A stretch of DNA of 64,000 nt from Burkholderia sp. OK233. GTDB lineage: Bacteria; Pseudomonadota; Gammaproteobacteria; Burkholderiales; Burkholderiaceae. Positions within the stretch are counted from its first letter, which is position 1; each line of letters starts with the position of its first letter. Below the pieces are notes generated by a model, which was not told where the DNA came from, searched no databases, and worked only from the letters and a program-made list of their open reading frames with translations. The position numbers were made by a program, and so were the translations under genes. The stretch spans positions 124,001-188,000 of the forward strand of contig NZ_OCSR01000002.1 in the NCBI RefSeq assembly GCF_900230185.1. Reading direction: 5' to 3'. Below are positions 52,213 to 60,060 of the stretch, in pieces.

Positions 52213-53268
52213 CTACGACGCGATGCGGCAGTTGGCCGCCTTGATCCTGGTCGACGAAGCCCCCGGTGCCGGCCCCACCGATTCCCGCATCGTCACGCTC
52301 ACCGGAAACTCGCGGATAATCTCCCACGAGGTCCGGTAGCACTGATTCACCAGCCAGCGCACGGCGTTCTGCGTCAACTCCGCCGTCGGGATATGCACCG
52401 AGGTGAGTCCAGGCGCGGCATACGCGGCCGAATAATCATCGTCGTAGCCGATCACCGAGACTTCGTCCGGTACGGCAATGCCCGCCTGGTGGAAACGCGC
52501 CAGCGCGCTCACCGCCATCGTGTCGTTCGCGCAAAAGAGGCCGGTGAAGCGCCGCTTCGAATCGAGCAGCTTCTGCGCGGCAACGTAACCGCCTTCCGGC
52601 GAGAAGTCCGATTCGATCAGCGTGACGTCCTCGCGTGCAATGCCCTCGCGAGACAATTCGGCAAAGAAGCCTTCGAGCCGGGTGTGATTGTCCGAGGCGC
52701 TGAACGGCCCGGAAATCACCGCGATATCCCGATGCCCATGATCGAGCAGCGTGCGTGCCGCCAATTCGCCGCCGCGCCGGTGATCCGCGCAAAACGACGC
52801 TTCCGGCAACTGATCGAATGCGCGATTCAGAAACACCATCTTCGGATGCATGCGATGCAGCATGTCCAGATCTTCGTCGTGCAGATCGTGGCTGATTACC
52901 ACCACGCCATCGCAATCGCGGCCGATCAGAAAACGCACTGCCTCGATGGCCTGCTCGCGCGGCGACACTTCCCCGCAACCCGTCGCCACCACCACGTGAC
53001 GGCGCACCGCGCGCAGTTCGGTGTCGGTCTGCTTGAGAATCGTGCCGTAGTAGGAGCCGAAGAAAGTCGGCACGAAAATGCCGATCATGCCAAGCGATTG
53101 CGTCGCCATTGCCCGGCCGATGGACGACGGCCGGAAATTCAGCGCTTCGATGGCGACCTTCACACGCGCGGCGGCATCGGCTGAAATAGGTCCCTTACCG
53201 GAAATGGCTCGTGAGGCAGTCGACATGCCCACGCCGGCCAATGCCGCGACATCCTTGAGTGTTGCCAC
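52213..53268 (-). CDS. LacI-family repressor of the beta-glucoside operon
   Basis: 351 residues. GTG 53268 is preferred over a TTG 30 bases upstream because GGAG lies 6 bases before it and the family start ATLKDVAALAGVGMSTASRA follows. The HTH is followed by the periplasmic-binding-like effector domain (GIFVPTFFGSYYGTILKQ, CANDTMAVSALARFHQAG, SVIGYDDDYSA). It is the last gene of the operon and the natural partner of the palindrome at 59260; glucose or a beta-glucoside is the inferred effector. Confidence 0.92.
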   Translation of the reverse strand: MATLKDVAALAGVGMSTASRAISGKGPISADAAARVKVAIEALNFRPSSIGRAMATQSLGMIGIFVPTFFGSYYGTILKQTDTELRAVRRHVVVATGCGEVSPREQAIEAVRFLIGRDCDGVVVISHDLHDEDLDMLHRMHPKMVFLNRAFDQLPEASFCADHRRGGELAARTLLDHGHRDIAVISGPFSASDNHTRLEGFFAELSREGIAREDVTLIESDFSPEGGYVAAQKLLDSKRRFTGLFCANDTMAVSALARFHQAGIAVPDEVSVIGYDDDYSAAYAAPGLTSVHIPTAELTQNAVRWLVNQCYRTSWEIIREFPVSVTMRESVGPAPGASSTRIKAANCRIAS

Positions 53269-53316
53269 GCGGTTCTCCGTCAGGCCTGTTGTATTCAACG
53301 ACGCTGCGTCCCGTCA

Positions 53317-54531
53317 CTACAGACGCGCGCCGCCTTCTTCCTCGAATAGCGAAATATGTGCGCCACCGAACGAGAACGCCACGGCATCCCCTATCGCCAC
53401 CGGTGTCTTCGTCTGGTCGATCGACGCGATTTGCACTCCATGATAGTCGAGCCAGATGACACCGTGGTTGCCCATCGGCTCGATCAGTGAAATGTTCGCG
53501 CGCTCGCTCATTTTTGTGCTTGAACCGCTTGAACCCTCCCCCACGTGCACGTCTTCGGCCCGTACGCCGAGTACGCAAGACAGACGATCCGTTGGCAGGT
53601 TTTTGAAAGGATAGTGCGACACATCGAGCTGCAAATGAGCTGTACAAAAGTGTAGCGCGCCGTCGCGCGACTCAAGTGTGCCCTTGAGCACATTCATTGC
53701 GGGCGAGCCCAGAAACGTCGCGACAAACAGATTGTTCGGCCGCGCATAGACTTCGGCGGGCGTGCCGAACTGCTGGATCACGCCGCCGCGCATGACCGCC
53801 ATGCGCGTGGCGAGCGTCATCGCTTCGACCTGATCGTGCGTCACGTAGATCATCGTCGCGCCCAGACGCTGGTGCAGTTGCTTGAGTTCGCGACGCAATT
53901 CGGTGCGCAATTTGGCGTCGAGATTCGAAAGCGGCTCGTCGAACAGGAACACATCGGCCTCGCGCACAATCGCACGGCCGATCGCCACGCGCTGCCGCTG
54001 CCCGCCGGAGAGTTGCGCGGGCTTGCGCTTGAGCAACGGGCCGAGTTGCAGCATCTCGGACGCCCGCGTGACGCGCCGTTCGATTTCCGCCTTCGGTGTG
54101 CCGTTGATGCGTAACGCAAACGACAGATTGCGCTCGACGCTCATGGTCGGATACAACGCGTACGACTGAAATACCAGCGCGATACGGCGATCTTTCGGAT
54201 CGGCCCAGGTCATGTCTTCGCCGGCAATTTCGATGCTTCCGTCGGTCACATCGATCAGGCCCGCGATACTGTGCAGCAAGGTGGATTTGCCGCAGCCCGA
54301 TGGGCCGAGCAACACGACGAATTCACCCGCTCGCACATCGAGATCGAGATTCTCGATCACCGTATTCGCGCCGAGCTGGATCTTCAGATTGCGCACCGAT
54401 ACGTTGGCCGGATTCGACAGACCCGCGGTGTCCGCCACGTGGCCGACATTCGCTGCATCTGCCGCATCTGCCGGGTTAGCCATATCGGCCGCATTTGCCA
54501 TCGCATTTGCCACATTAGCCAGGTTTGTCAT
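53317..54531 (-). CDS. Sugar ABC transporter ATP-binding protein (UgpC/MalK type)
   Basis: 404 residues. Walker A GPSGCGKST, Q-loop ALVFQSYALYP, signature LSGGQRQRVAIGRAIV, Walker B VFLFDEPLSNLDAK, then a C-terminal OB-type regulatory domain. The first 43 residues are an unusual Ala/Asn/Asp low-complexity run made of repeated codons; the family domain starts at VSVRNLKIQLGANTVIENL. The real start could be internal, but no internal start with a good ribosome-binding site was seen. Confidence 0.9.
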   Translation of the reverse strand: MTNLANVANAMANAADMANPADAADAANVGHVADTAGLSNPANVSVRNLKIQLGANTVIENLDLDVRAGEFVVLLGPSGCGKSTLLHSIAGLIDVTDGSIEIAGEDMTWADPKDRRIALVFQSYALYPTMSVERNLSFALRINGTPKAEIERRVTRASEMLQLGPLLKRKPAQLSGGQRQRVAIGRAIVREADVFLFDEPLSNLDAKLRTELRRELKQLHQRLGATMIYVTHDQVEAMTLATRMAVMRGGVIQQFGTPAEVYARPNNLFVATFLGSPAMNVLKGTLESRDGALHFCTAHLQLDVSHYPFKNLPTDRLSCVLGVRAEDVHVGEGSSGSSTKMSERANISLIEPMGNHGVIWLDYHGVQIASIDQTKTPVAIGDAVAFSFGGAHISLFEEEGGARL

Positions 54532-54549
54532 GCCATATCGCCCTATTCC

Positions 54550-55461
54550 CTATCCCTTGACAGCGCCGGACGCAATGCCGCGCACAAACCAGCGGCCCGA
54601 AATGAAGTAGACCGCAAGCGGCACCATCGAGGTCAGAATGGTCGCCGCCATATTGACGTTATAGAGCCTCTCGCCAGTCGTCGTATTGATGATGTTGTTC
54701 AACTGCACCGTCATCGGCAGGTTTTTCGTGCCGGCGAACACGAGGCCAAGAATGAAGTCGTTCCAGATACCCGTCACCTGCATGATGACCGCGACGACGA
54801 TGATCGGCGTGGACATCGGCAGCATCAGTTGCAAAAAGATGCGCCAGAAACCGCCGCCGTCGATGCGCGCCGCCTTGAACAGCTCCTGCGGAATCGAGGC
54901 GTAATAGTTGCGAAACAGCAGCGTCATTACCGGCATGCCGAAGATGGTGTGGATCACCACGATACCCGGCAGCGAACTAAACAGGTGCACGCTCGCCAGC
55001 ACGCGCACGAGCGGATAGACCATCACCTGCACGGGAATGAAGGCGCCCATCAGCAGCACGCCGAACAGCAGCCCGGCCCCGCGCGGCCGCCAGAACGACA
55101 GCGCATAGCCGTTCACCGCGCCGATCATGATCGACAACACCGTGCTGGGCACGACGATACGCACCGAATTCCAGAAGCCGACCTGGATGCCGTTGCAATC
55201 GAGCCCCGTACAGGCGGATTGCCACGCGGCGCTCCATGCGTCGAGCGTGAAATGCGCGGGGAATGCGAGCAGATTGCCGAGGCGAATCTCGCTCATCGGC
55301 TTCACCGATGTGACGAGCATCACGTACAACGGCAACAGGAAGAACAACGCGGCCGTGAGCAGAAACGCGTAGACGCCCAGGCGTGCAGGTGTAAACGCAC
55401 GGCGGCGCCGGCGTGTACGGCTCGGCGTGCCGCCCTTCAGTGGCGGACTGAGCGTGTTCAT
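54550..55461 (-). CDS. Sugar ABC transporter permease 2 (MalG type)
   Basis: 303 residues; GGAGGTGTG directly before ATG 55461, with ATGA overlap to permease 1. Motifs: LPLYVMLVTSVKPMSEIRLG, the EAA loop region ELFKAARIDGGGFWRIFLQL and a C-terminal SGRWFVRGIASGAVKG. Six helices. Forms the translocation pore with permease 1. Confidence 0.94.
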   Translation of the reverse strand: MNTLSPPLKGGTPSRTRRRRRAFTPARLGVYAFLLTAALFFLLPLYVMLVTSVKPMSEIRLGNLLAFPAHFTLDAWSAAWQSACTGLDCNGIQVGFWNSVRIVVPSTVLSIMIGAVNGYALSFWRPRGAGLLFGVLLMGAFIPVQVMVYPLVRVLASVHLFSSLPGIVVIHTIFGMPVMTLLFRNYYASIPQELFKAARIDGGGFWRIFLQLMLPMSTPIIVVAVIMQVTGIWNDFILGLVFAGTKNLPMTVQLNNIINTTTGERLYNVNMAATILTSMVPLAVYFISGRWFVRGIASGAVKG

Positions 55462-56402
55462 CACACCTCCTTGCGCAACGCAGCGCGGCTGCGGGCATAG
55501 AAGAACGGCGCGAGAATCGCCAGCACCGTGGCCAGCAGCACGATCGACGCAGCCGACGCGAGGCCGATATTGGCCCGGCCGAACAGGTAGTCCATGATGA
55601 ACTTCGCCGGCACTTCGCTCGCGGTGCCGGGGCCGCCTTGCGTCATGGCGACCACGGCGTCGTAAAGCTTCACGACCATCACGAAGAGCAGCACGAAGGC
55701 GGTGGACATGGAAGGCCCGAGCATCGGCACGACGATGCTCGCATACACGCGCCAACGCGGAATCCCGTCGATACGCGCGGCTTTCCACAGCTCGTCGTCG
55801 ATACCGCGCAAACCGGCCAGCAAGAGCGCCATCACGAGGCCGGACGCCTGCCACACCGTCGCGATGACGATGGTGTAGATCACCCAGTCCTGATCGACGA
55901 TCCAGTCGAAGCGCGCATGCACGAAGCCGAGCTTGTGCAGCACGGCCTGCGCACCCAACTCGGGATTCAGAATCCACTGCCAGACCAAACCGGTTGCGAC
56001 AAACGACATCGCATACGGATAGAGAAACACCGTGCGCAACGCGCCTTCAGCCACCACGCGCTGATCGATGAAAATCGCCAGCAGCAGGCCGATCACCATG
56101 CACGCGACAATGAAGCACGCACCGTAGATCACGATGTTTTGCAGCGACAGCAACCAGCGATCGTTATTGAAGAGCCGCGTGTACTGCGCGAGACCCGCGA
56201 AGTCGCCGGAAGGAAACGTGCGCGAGTTGCTGAGGGACACGCGCGCGGTCCAGACCATCGTGCCGAGATATGCGAACACGACGGTCAGGACCATCGGCAG
56301 CAAGGCCAGCCATGCCGCTATCGGCCAACGCTTTTTTAGCGGCTTTTTCAACGGCCTCTTGCGAGGGTTGGAGCCGGCGGCTTGCAGCTTGAGCGCGTGC
56401 AT
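55461..56402 (-). CDS. Sugar ABC transporter permease 1 (MalF type)
   Basis: 313 residues, six helices. EAA loop: ELWKAARIDGIPRWRVYASI. The cluster with a binding protein, a second permease and a MalK-type ATPase is the standard CUT1 importer. The N-terminus is basic (KKPLKKRW), ahead of the first helix. Confidence 0.94.
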   Translation of the reverse strand: MHALKLQAAGSNPRKRPLKKPLKKRWPIAAWLALLPMVLTVVFAYLGTMVWTARVSLSNSRTFPSGDFAGLAQYTRLFNNDRWLLSLQNIVIYGACFIVACMVIGLLLAIFIDQRVVAEGALRTVFLYPYAMSFVATGLVWQWILNPELGAQAVLHKLGFVHARFDWIVDQDWVIYTIVIATVWQASGLVMALLLAGLRGIDDELWKAARIDGIPRWRVYASIVVPMLGPSMSTAFVLLFVMVVKLYDAVVAMTQGGPGTASEVPAKFIMDYLFGRANIGLASAASIVLLATVLAILAPFFYARSRAALRKEV

Positions 56403-56411
56403 GGCGAGCGC

Positions 56412-57653
56412 CTAGCTCTTCAACGCACTGGCAAACGCCTTCTGCGCGTCGTCGACCGACTGGTTCTTGTTCCAGAAGTTCGTGATGACGTCGATCAACG
56501 CGCCCTGCGTGTCAGGCGAGAGCAGCATTTCCGGATTCGGCAACTGACGCGATTTGTCCTTCATGATCGCCATGCCCTCCTTCGCGCAGATGTCGAGACT
56601 GCTCGCATCCACATCGGGGCGAATCGGAATCGAGCCTTTCTTCGCGCTGAATGCGACTTGCGCGGCCGGCGAGGTCATCACCGTGGCAAGCAGATTTTGC
56701 GCCTTGATCGCGTTGGCGTTGTCGGTTTTCGGAAACACGAACACGTCGCCCGCGACCAGATACGGCGAGTGCGGACCGAACCCCGGGAAGCAGCCGAAGT
56801 CCTTGCCGGCGGTCTGGTTGGCGGCCGAGAATTCGCCCTTGGCCCAGTCGCCCATGATCTGCACACCGGCCTTGCCGGAAATCACCAGCGCGGTGGCATC
56901 GTTCCAGTTGCGCCCAGGCGAGCCCGCATCGACGAAATCATGCAAGCGCTTGAACGACGCGAGCACCTTCTTGAACGCCTCCGATTTGACCGCGTTCTGG
57001 TCGCGATCGCGGTACACCTTCAGATAGAGATCGGGACCGCCGACGTCGGCAAATACCGCGTCGAACGTAATTTTTTCCTGCCACGGCTGGCCACCGAGCG
57101 CGAGCGGAATCACGCCTGCCGCCTTCAGCTTGCCGAGATCTGCGAGGAATTCGTCATAGCTCTTCGGCTCGGCGGCAATGCCGGCCTTCTGGAACACCGG
57201 CTTCGAGTAGAAGAACCAGGCCGGCATGTGAATATCGACCGGCGCGGCGTAGTAGTGACCCTTCACCCTGATGCTGTCGATGATCGATTGCGGGAACACG
57301 CCGTTCCAGTTTTCTTTCGCGGCGACGTCATCGACGTTGTTCAGCAGGCCTTGGTCGATCAGGTCGTGAAACTGTTTGGAGGTATTGAATTGCGCGGCGG
57401 TGGGTGGATCGCCGCCGACGATCCGGTTGATCGCGGTGGAGCGCGCCTGATCGGCGCCGGCCACTGCGTTGTCGACCCACTGGCCACCGGCCTTGTTGTA
57501 CGCATCGGCGAACTGGCGGATCGCGGCGGATTCACCGCCTGAGGTCCACCAGTGGATCACGTTGGCTTTCAGCGGTTCAGCCGCATGCGCGACGACTCCG
57601 TACAACGCCAGAGCCGCAACCACGCCTCGCAAGACAATTTTTTTGCTGTTCAT
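56412..57653 (-). CDS. Sugar ABC transporter substrate-binding protein (CUT1 class)
   Basis: 413 residues; AGGAG 6 bases before ATG 57653. Signal peptide ends GVVAHA. Fold landmarks: VIHWWTSGGESAAIRQFADA, YYAAPVDIHMPAWFFYSKPV, DWAKGEFSAANQTAGKDFGC. It resembles the glucose/mannose-binding proteins of Pseudomonas and Burkholderia (COG1653). With the GH1 enzyme upstream, glucose or beta-glucosides are the inferred ligands. Confidence 0.93.
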   Translation of the reverse strand: MNSKKIVLRGVVAALALYGVVAHAAEPLKANVIHWWTSGGESAAIRQFADAYNKAGGQWVDNAVAGADQARSTAINRIVGGDPPTAAQFNTSKQFHDLIDQGLLNNVDDVAAKENWNGVFPQSIIDSIRVKGHYYAAPVDIHMPAWFFYSKPVFQKAGIAAEPKSYDEFLADLGKLKAAGVIPLALGGQPWQEKITFDAVFADVGGPDLYLKVYRDRDQNAVKSEAFKKVLASFKRLHDFVDAGSPGRNWNDATALVISGKAGVQIMGDWAKGEFSAANQTAGKDFGCFPGFGPHSPYLVAGDVFVFPKTDNANAIKAQNLLATVMTSPAAQVAFSAKKGSIPIRPDVDASSLDICAKEGMAIMKDKSRQLPNPEMLLSPDTQGALIDVITNFWNKNQSVDDAQKAFASALKS

Positions 57654-57668
57654 TCCGTCTCCTGTCGA

Positions 57669-57698
57669 CCAGAGTTGGCGCTTTAGCGCTTACTCTGG
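57669..57698. promoter_or_regulatory. Nested inverted repeat upstream of the binding-protein gene
   Basis: CCAGAGT (57669-57675) pairs with ACTCTGG (57692-57698), and inside it GCGCT pairs with AGCGC. The centre (TTTAGCGCTTAC) shares AGCGCTT with the operator at 59260, so it could be a second, weaker LacI site; it could equally be a stem-loop in the leader of the binding-protein message. Confidence 0.45.
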
Positions 57699-57770
57699 TC
57701 CCATGCACGATAGTGCGCCAGGCTTTGCGCCCGTGTTTCAAGTCGACATACAAATCAGCTTCACCTGCCG

Positions 57771-59186
57771 TTAAGCCCTTGCCTTACGCTCCTTCAAGAA
57801 TTTCGCTACCCATTCCGCACTACGTTTGACCGTGCGTTTCTGCGTACTGTAGTCGACGTGTACGACACCAAAGCGACGCTCATACCCAAACGCCCACTCG
57901 AAGTTATCCATCAGCGACCATAGAAAATAGCCGCGAATATCCACTCCGGCCTTGATCGCCTGATCGACCGCCGCGAGATGGCGCTTGAGGAACGAGATGC
58001 GCTGCGTATCCTCCACATGACCGTCGGTCACCTGATCGTCCGAAGCCATGCCGTTTTCGGTGATGTAGATCGGCGGCAGGTTGTGATACGTCCTCTTGAA
58101 ACCGGTCAGCAGATCGCGCAAGCCATCGGGATACACCTCCCAGCCCATCTGCGTGCGCTCCACGCCTTCGAGCGGCACGTCGCGGAATCCATGCGCGCCG
58201 TCGCTCGCGACGTTGGTGCGGAAATAATAGTTGATACCGAGGAAATCGAGCGGCGCGGAAATGGTCTGCATGTCGCCGTCGAGCACGAGCGGCTCGGTGC
58301 CCGGCCACAGCTCGAACAGGTCTTTCGGATACGCACCCTTGAGCAGCGGATCGAGAATCCACGCGTTGTGCTGGACTTCGAACAGATGCGCCGCTCGCTG
58401 ATCCGCCGCGCTGTTGCTATTGGGCGTACCGCGGCCGATGTTGGCGACGATACCTTTCTGCGAAGCCGGATCGTTGGCGCGCAATACCGGCACCGCAAGG
58501 CCGTGTGCGAGCAATAGGTGATGCATCGCCTGCGTCGCAAAGCGGTCGTCGGCGAGACCCGGCGCGTGGTGGCCGTTGCCGTAGCCGAGATACGCCGAAC
58601 ACCACGGCTCGTTGAGCGTCGCCCATGCGTCGACCGTGCCGGCCAGTTCGCGGCTCATCAGGTCGGCGTAGTCGGCGAAACGGTAAGCGGTGTCGCGATT
58701 GAGCCAGCCGCCGCGATCTTCCAGATGCTGCGGAAGGTCCCAGTGATAGAGCGTCACGAAGGTCGTGATGCCCTTCTCTTTCAGGCGATTCAGGAGGCGC
58801 TTGTAGAAGTCGAGCCCTTTGCGATTGGGCACACCTGCCGCATCCATCACGCGTGGCCACGCAATCGAGAGTCGATAGCCTTCGAGGCCGAGTGAGGCCA
58901 GCATCTCGATGTCCGCTTCCCAGCGATGATAGTGATCGCAGGCAACGGCGCCGGTGTCGCCAGCCAGCACCTTGCCGGGCGTCGCCGAGAAGGTGTCCCA
59001 GATCGACGGCAGGCGGCCGTCTTCATTCACCGCGCCTTCGATCTGATACGAAGCCGTGGCGGCGCCAAGCAGGAAGTTCTTGCGCCATAGCGTAGAGTCC
59101 GCGGGCGGGGTGAAGGGATCGGCGAGCGAGCCCTTGGAAACTACAGGGGGTATTGCGTCGGATACAGCGGATGCGTCGTTTGCCAC
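57771..59186 (-). CDS. GH1 beta-glucosidase
   Basis: 471 residues from GTG 59186, with AGGAG 7 bases upstream. Complete GH1 barrel: FLLGAATASYQIEGAVNEDG, acid/base Glu in TLNEPWC, nucleophile Glu in YITENGMAS, and the substrate pocket SLMDNFEWAFGY. No signal peptide, so it acts in the cytoplasm on imported beta-glucosides such as cellobiose. First gene of the operon, 117 bases before the binding-protein gene. The first 30 residues are an unstructured leader. Confidence 0.95.
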   Translation of the reverse strand: MANDASAVSDAIPPVVSKGSLADPFTPPADSTLWRKNFLLGAATASYQIEGAVNEDGRLPSIWDTFSATPGKVLAGDTGAVACDHYHRWEADIEMLASLGLEGYRLSIAWPRVMDAAGVPNRKGLDFYKRLLNRLKEKGITTFVTLYHWDLPQHLEDRGGWLNRDTAYRFADYADLMSRELAGTVDAWATLNEPWCSAYLGYGNGHHAPGLADDRFATQAMHHLLLAHGLAVPVLRANDPASQKGIVANIGRGTPNSNSAADQRAAHLFEVQHNAWILDPLLKGAYPKDLFELWPGTEPLVLDGDMQTISAPLDFLGINYYFRTNVASDGAHGFRDVPLEGVERTQMGWEVYPDGLRDLLTGFKRTYHNLPPIYITENGMASDDQVTDGHVEDTQRISFLKRHLAAVDQAIKAGVDIRGYFLWSLMDNFEWAFGYERRFGVVHVDYSTQKRTVKRSAEWVAKFLKERKARA

Positions 59187-59259
59187 GGATTCTCTCCTGC
59201 GCTGAGATCATTGAACCGGGTACGGCGAAACTCGATGTGGATGCTGCCTCGCAGCTGCA

Positions 59260-59275
59260 GTGGAAGCGCTTCCAC
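59260..59275. promoter_or_regulatory. LacI-family operator
   Basis: GTGGAAGCGCTTCCAC, a perfect 16-base palindrome with the CG centre typical of LacI/PurR-family sites, about 74 bases upstream of the GH1 start. The LacI gene in the same operon is its likely binder. Confidence 0.75.
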
Positions 59276-59396
59276 AAGGACCGGCCAACGATAGCAGTGG
59301 CGGATTCATCGCAGCAATCAGGGTTTGTCTGGAGAGGGAGCTGGCATGCGCGGCGCCGGGATGCGCCGCGCATGCGAGTATTGCCTGAACCCAAGT

Positions 59397-59427
59397 CAAC
59401 AGGCTGCTGGCGCTGTCCAGCGATTTA
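59397..59427. repeat. Left flanking direct repeat of the Rhs module
   Basis: CAACAGGCTGCTGG followed by CGCTGTCCAGCGATTTA. Both parts recur in the same orientation at 62977-63035, separated there by 28 extra bases. It stands between the beta-glucoside operon and the accessory module, so it marks the left boundary. Confidence 0.75.
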
Positions 59428-59784
59428 AAGTGAATTGCGCTGCGACAGTCAGGTGTTACGCTGACTGGTCACATGATGGGCCAAGTTACGAACCCGATCC
59501 GCCATATATATGGCGCAAGTCTGCCCCACCGACCCTCTTGTTTCGCTCGACGATCATTAACCCGTCGCTTGGCTCAGGATAGCTAACATTCAACGTTGAT
59601 CGTCTCGATGGACTGCGCGAAGCATTCGCTCTGGCGATCTCAGACGGAGCGCCGCTCGCGCCGCTGGACGGTGTTCATAAGAAGGACAGTTCGCGCTTTT
59701 CCCGTCGGCCTCATCGGGCCTGTCCCTGCCCTTGGGTACCATGACCAAACGTCGGTCGGCCATAGTACTCAACCCTCTGGCCAA
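59428..59784. other. Non-coding left arm of the module with two palindromes
   Basis: CAGTCAG-N8-CTGACTG (59446-59467) and the 16-base perfect palindrome CGCCATATATATGGCG (59500-59515) lie close together just inside the left repeat. The remaining bases up to 59784 carry no frame with family resemblance; broken coding fragments are possible but not identifiable. Confidence 0.55.
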
Positions 59785-60060
59785 TTACTCTTCGGACGGC
59801 CTGTCGATTGGGTGTGGTGTAAAGGTCATATATTGTTTGATGTCCGGCTGACCCAATGCGATCAGATTGAGCACGCCTCCCCCAAACCGACGCACGAATT
59901 CGTCGTCAAGCTTGAAATCGAATTCGTCCAACAGGATCGGTGCTTTTAGCGTTCGAGCCAAGAGCGGCGCCAGCTTTGCTGGGTCAACTAACTGCAAAAT
60001 CAATTGTTGACTATCTTCGTCGTAGGTTACGACCACGGAACGTGGGGGATAATTAGCCAT
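59785..60060 (-). CDS. Candidate immunity protein of the Rhs module
   Basis: 91 residues. Its ATG (60060) shares one base with the stop of the Rhs gene (TGATG), and AGAGG lies 5-6 bases upstream inside that gene, so it is translationally coupled. The product is small, acidic at the C-terminus and of mixed alpha/beta character (YDEDSQQLILQLVDPAKLAP, APILLDEFDFKLDDEF). No family recognised. Small genes directly after polymorphic-toxin C-termini usually code for immunity proteins; that role is inference from position. Confidence 0.7.
   Translation of the reverse strand: MANYPPRSVVVTYDEDSQQLILQLVDPAKLAPLLARTLKAPILLDEFDFKLDDEFVRRFGGGVLNLIALGQPDIKQYMTFTPHPIDRPSEE

Noticed and set aside
59428..59784. 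Transposase remnant beside the left repeat
   Set aside because: Several short frames were read on both strands but none matched a transposase motif I could defend.
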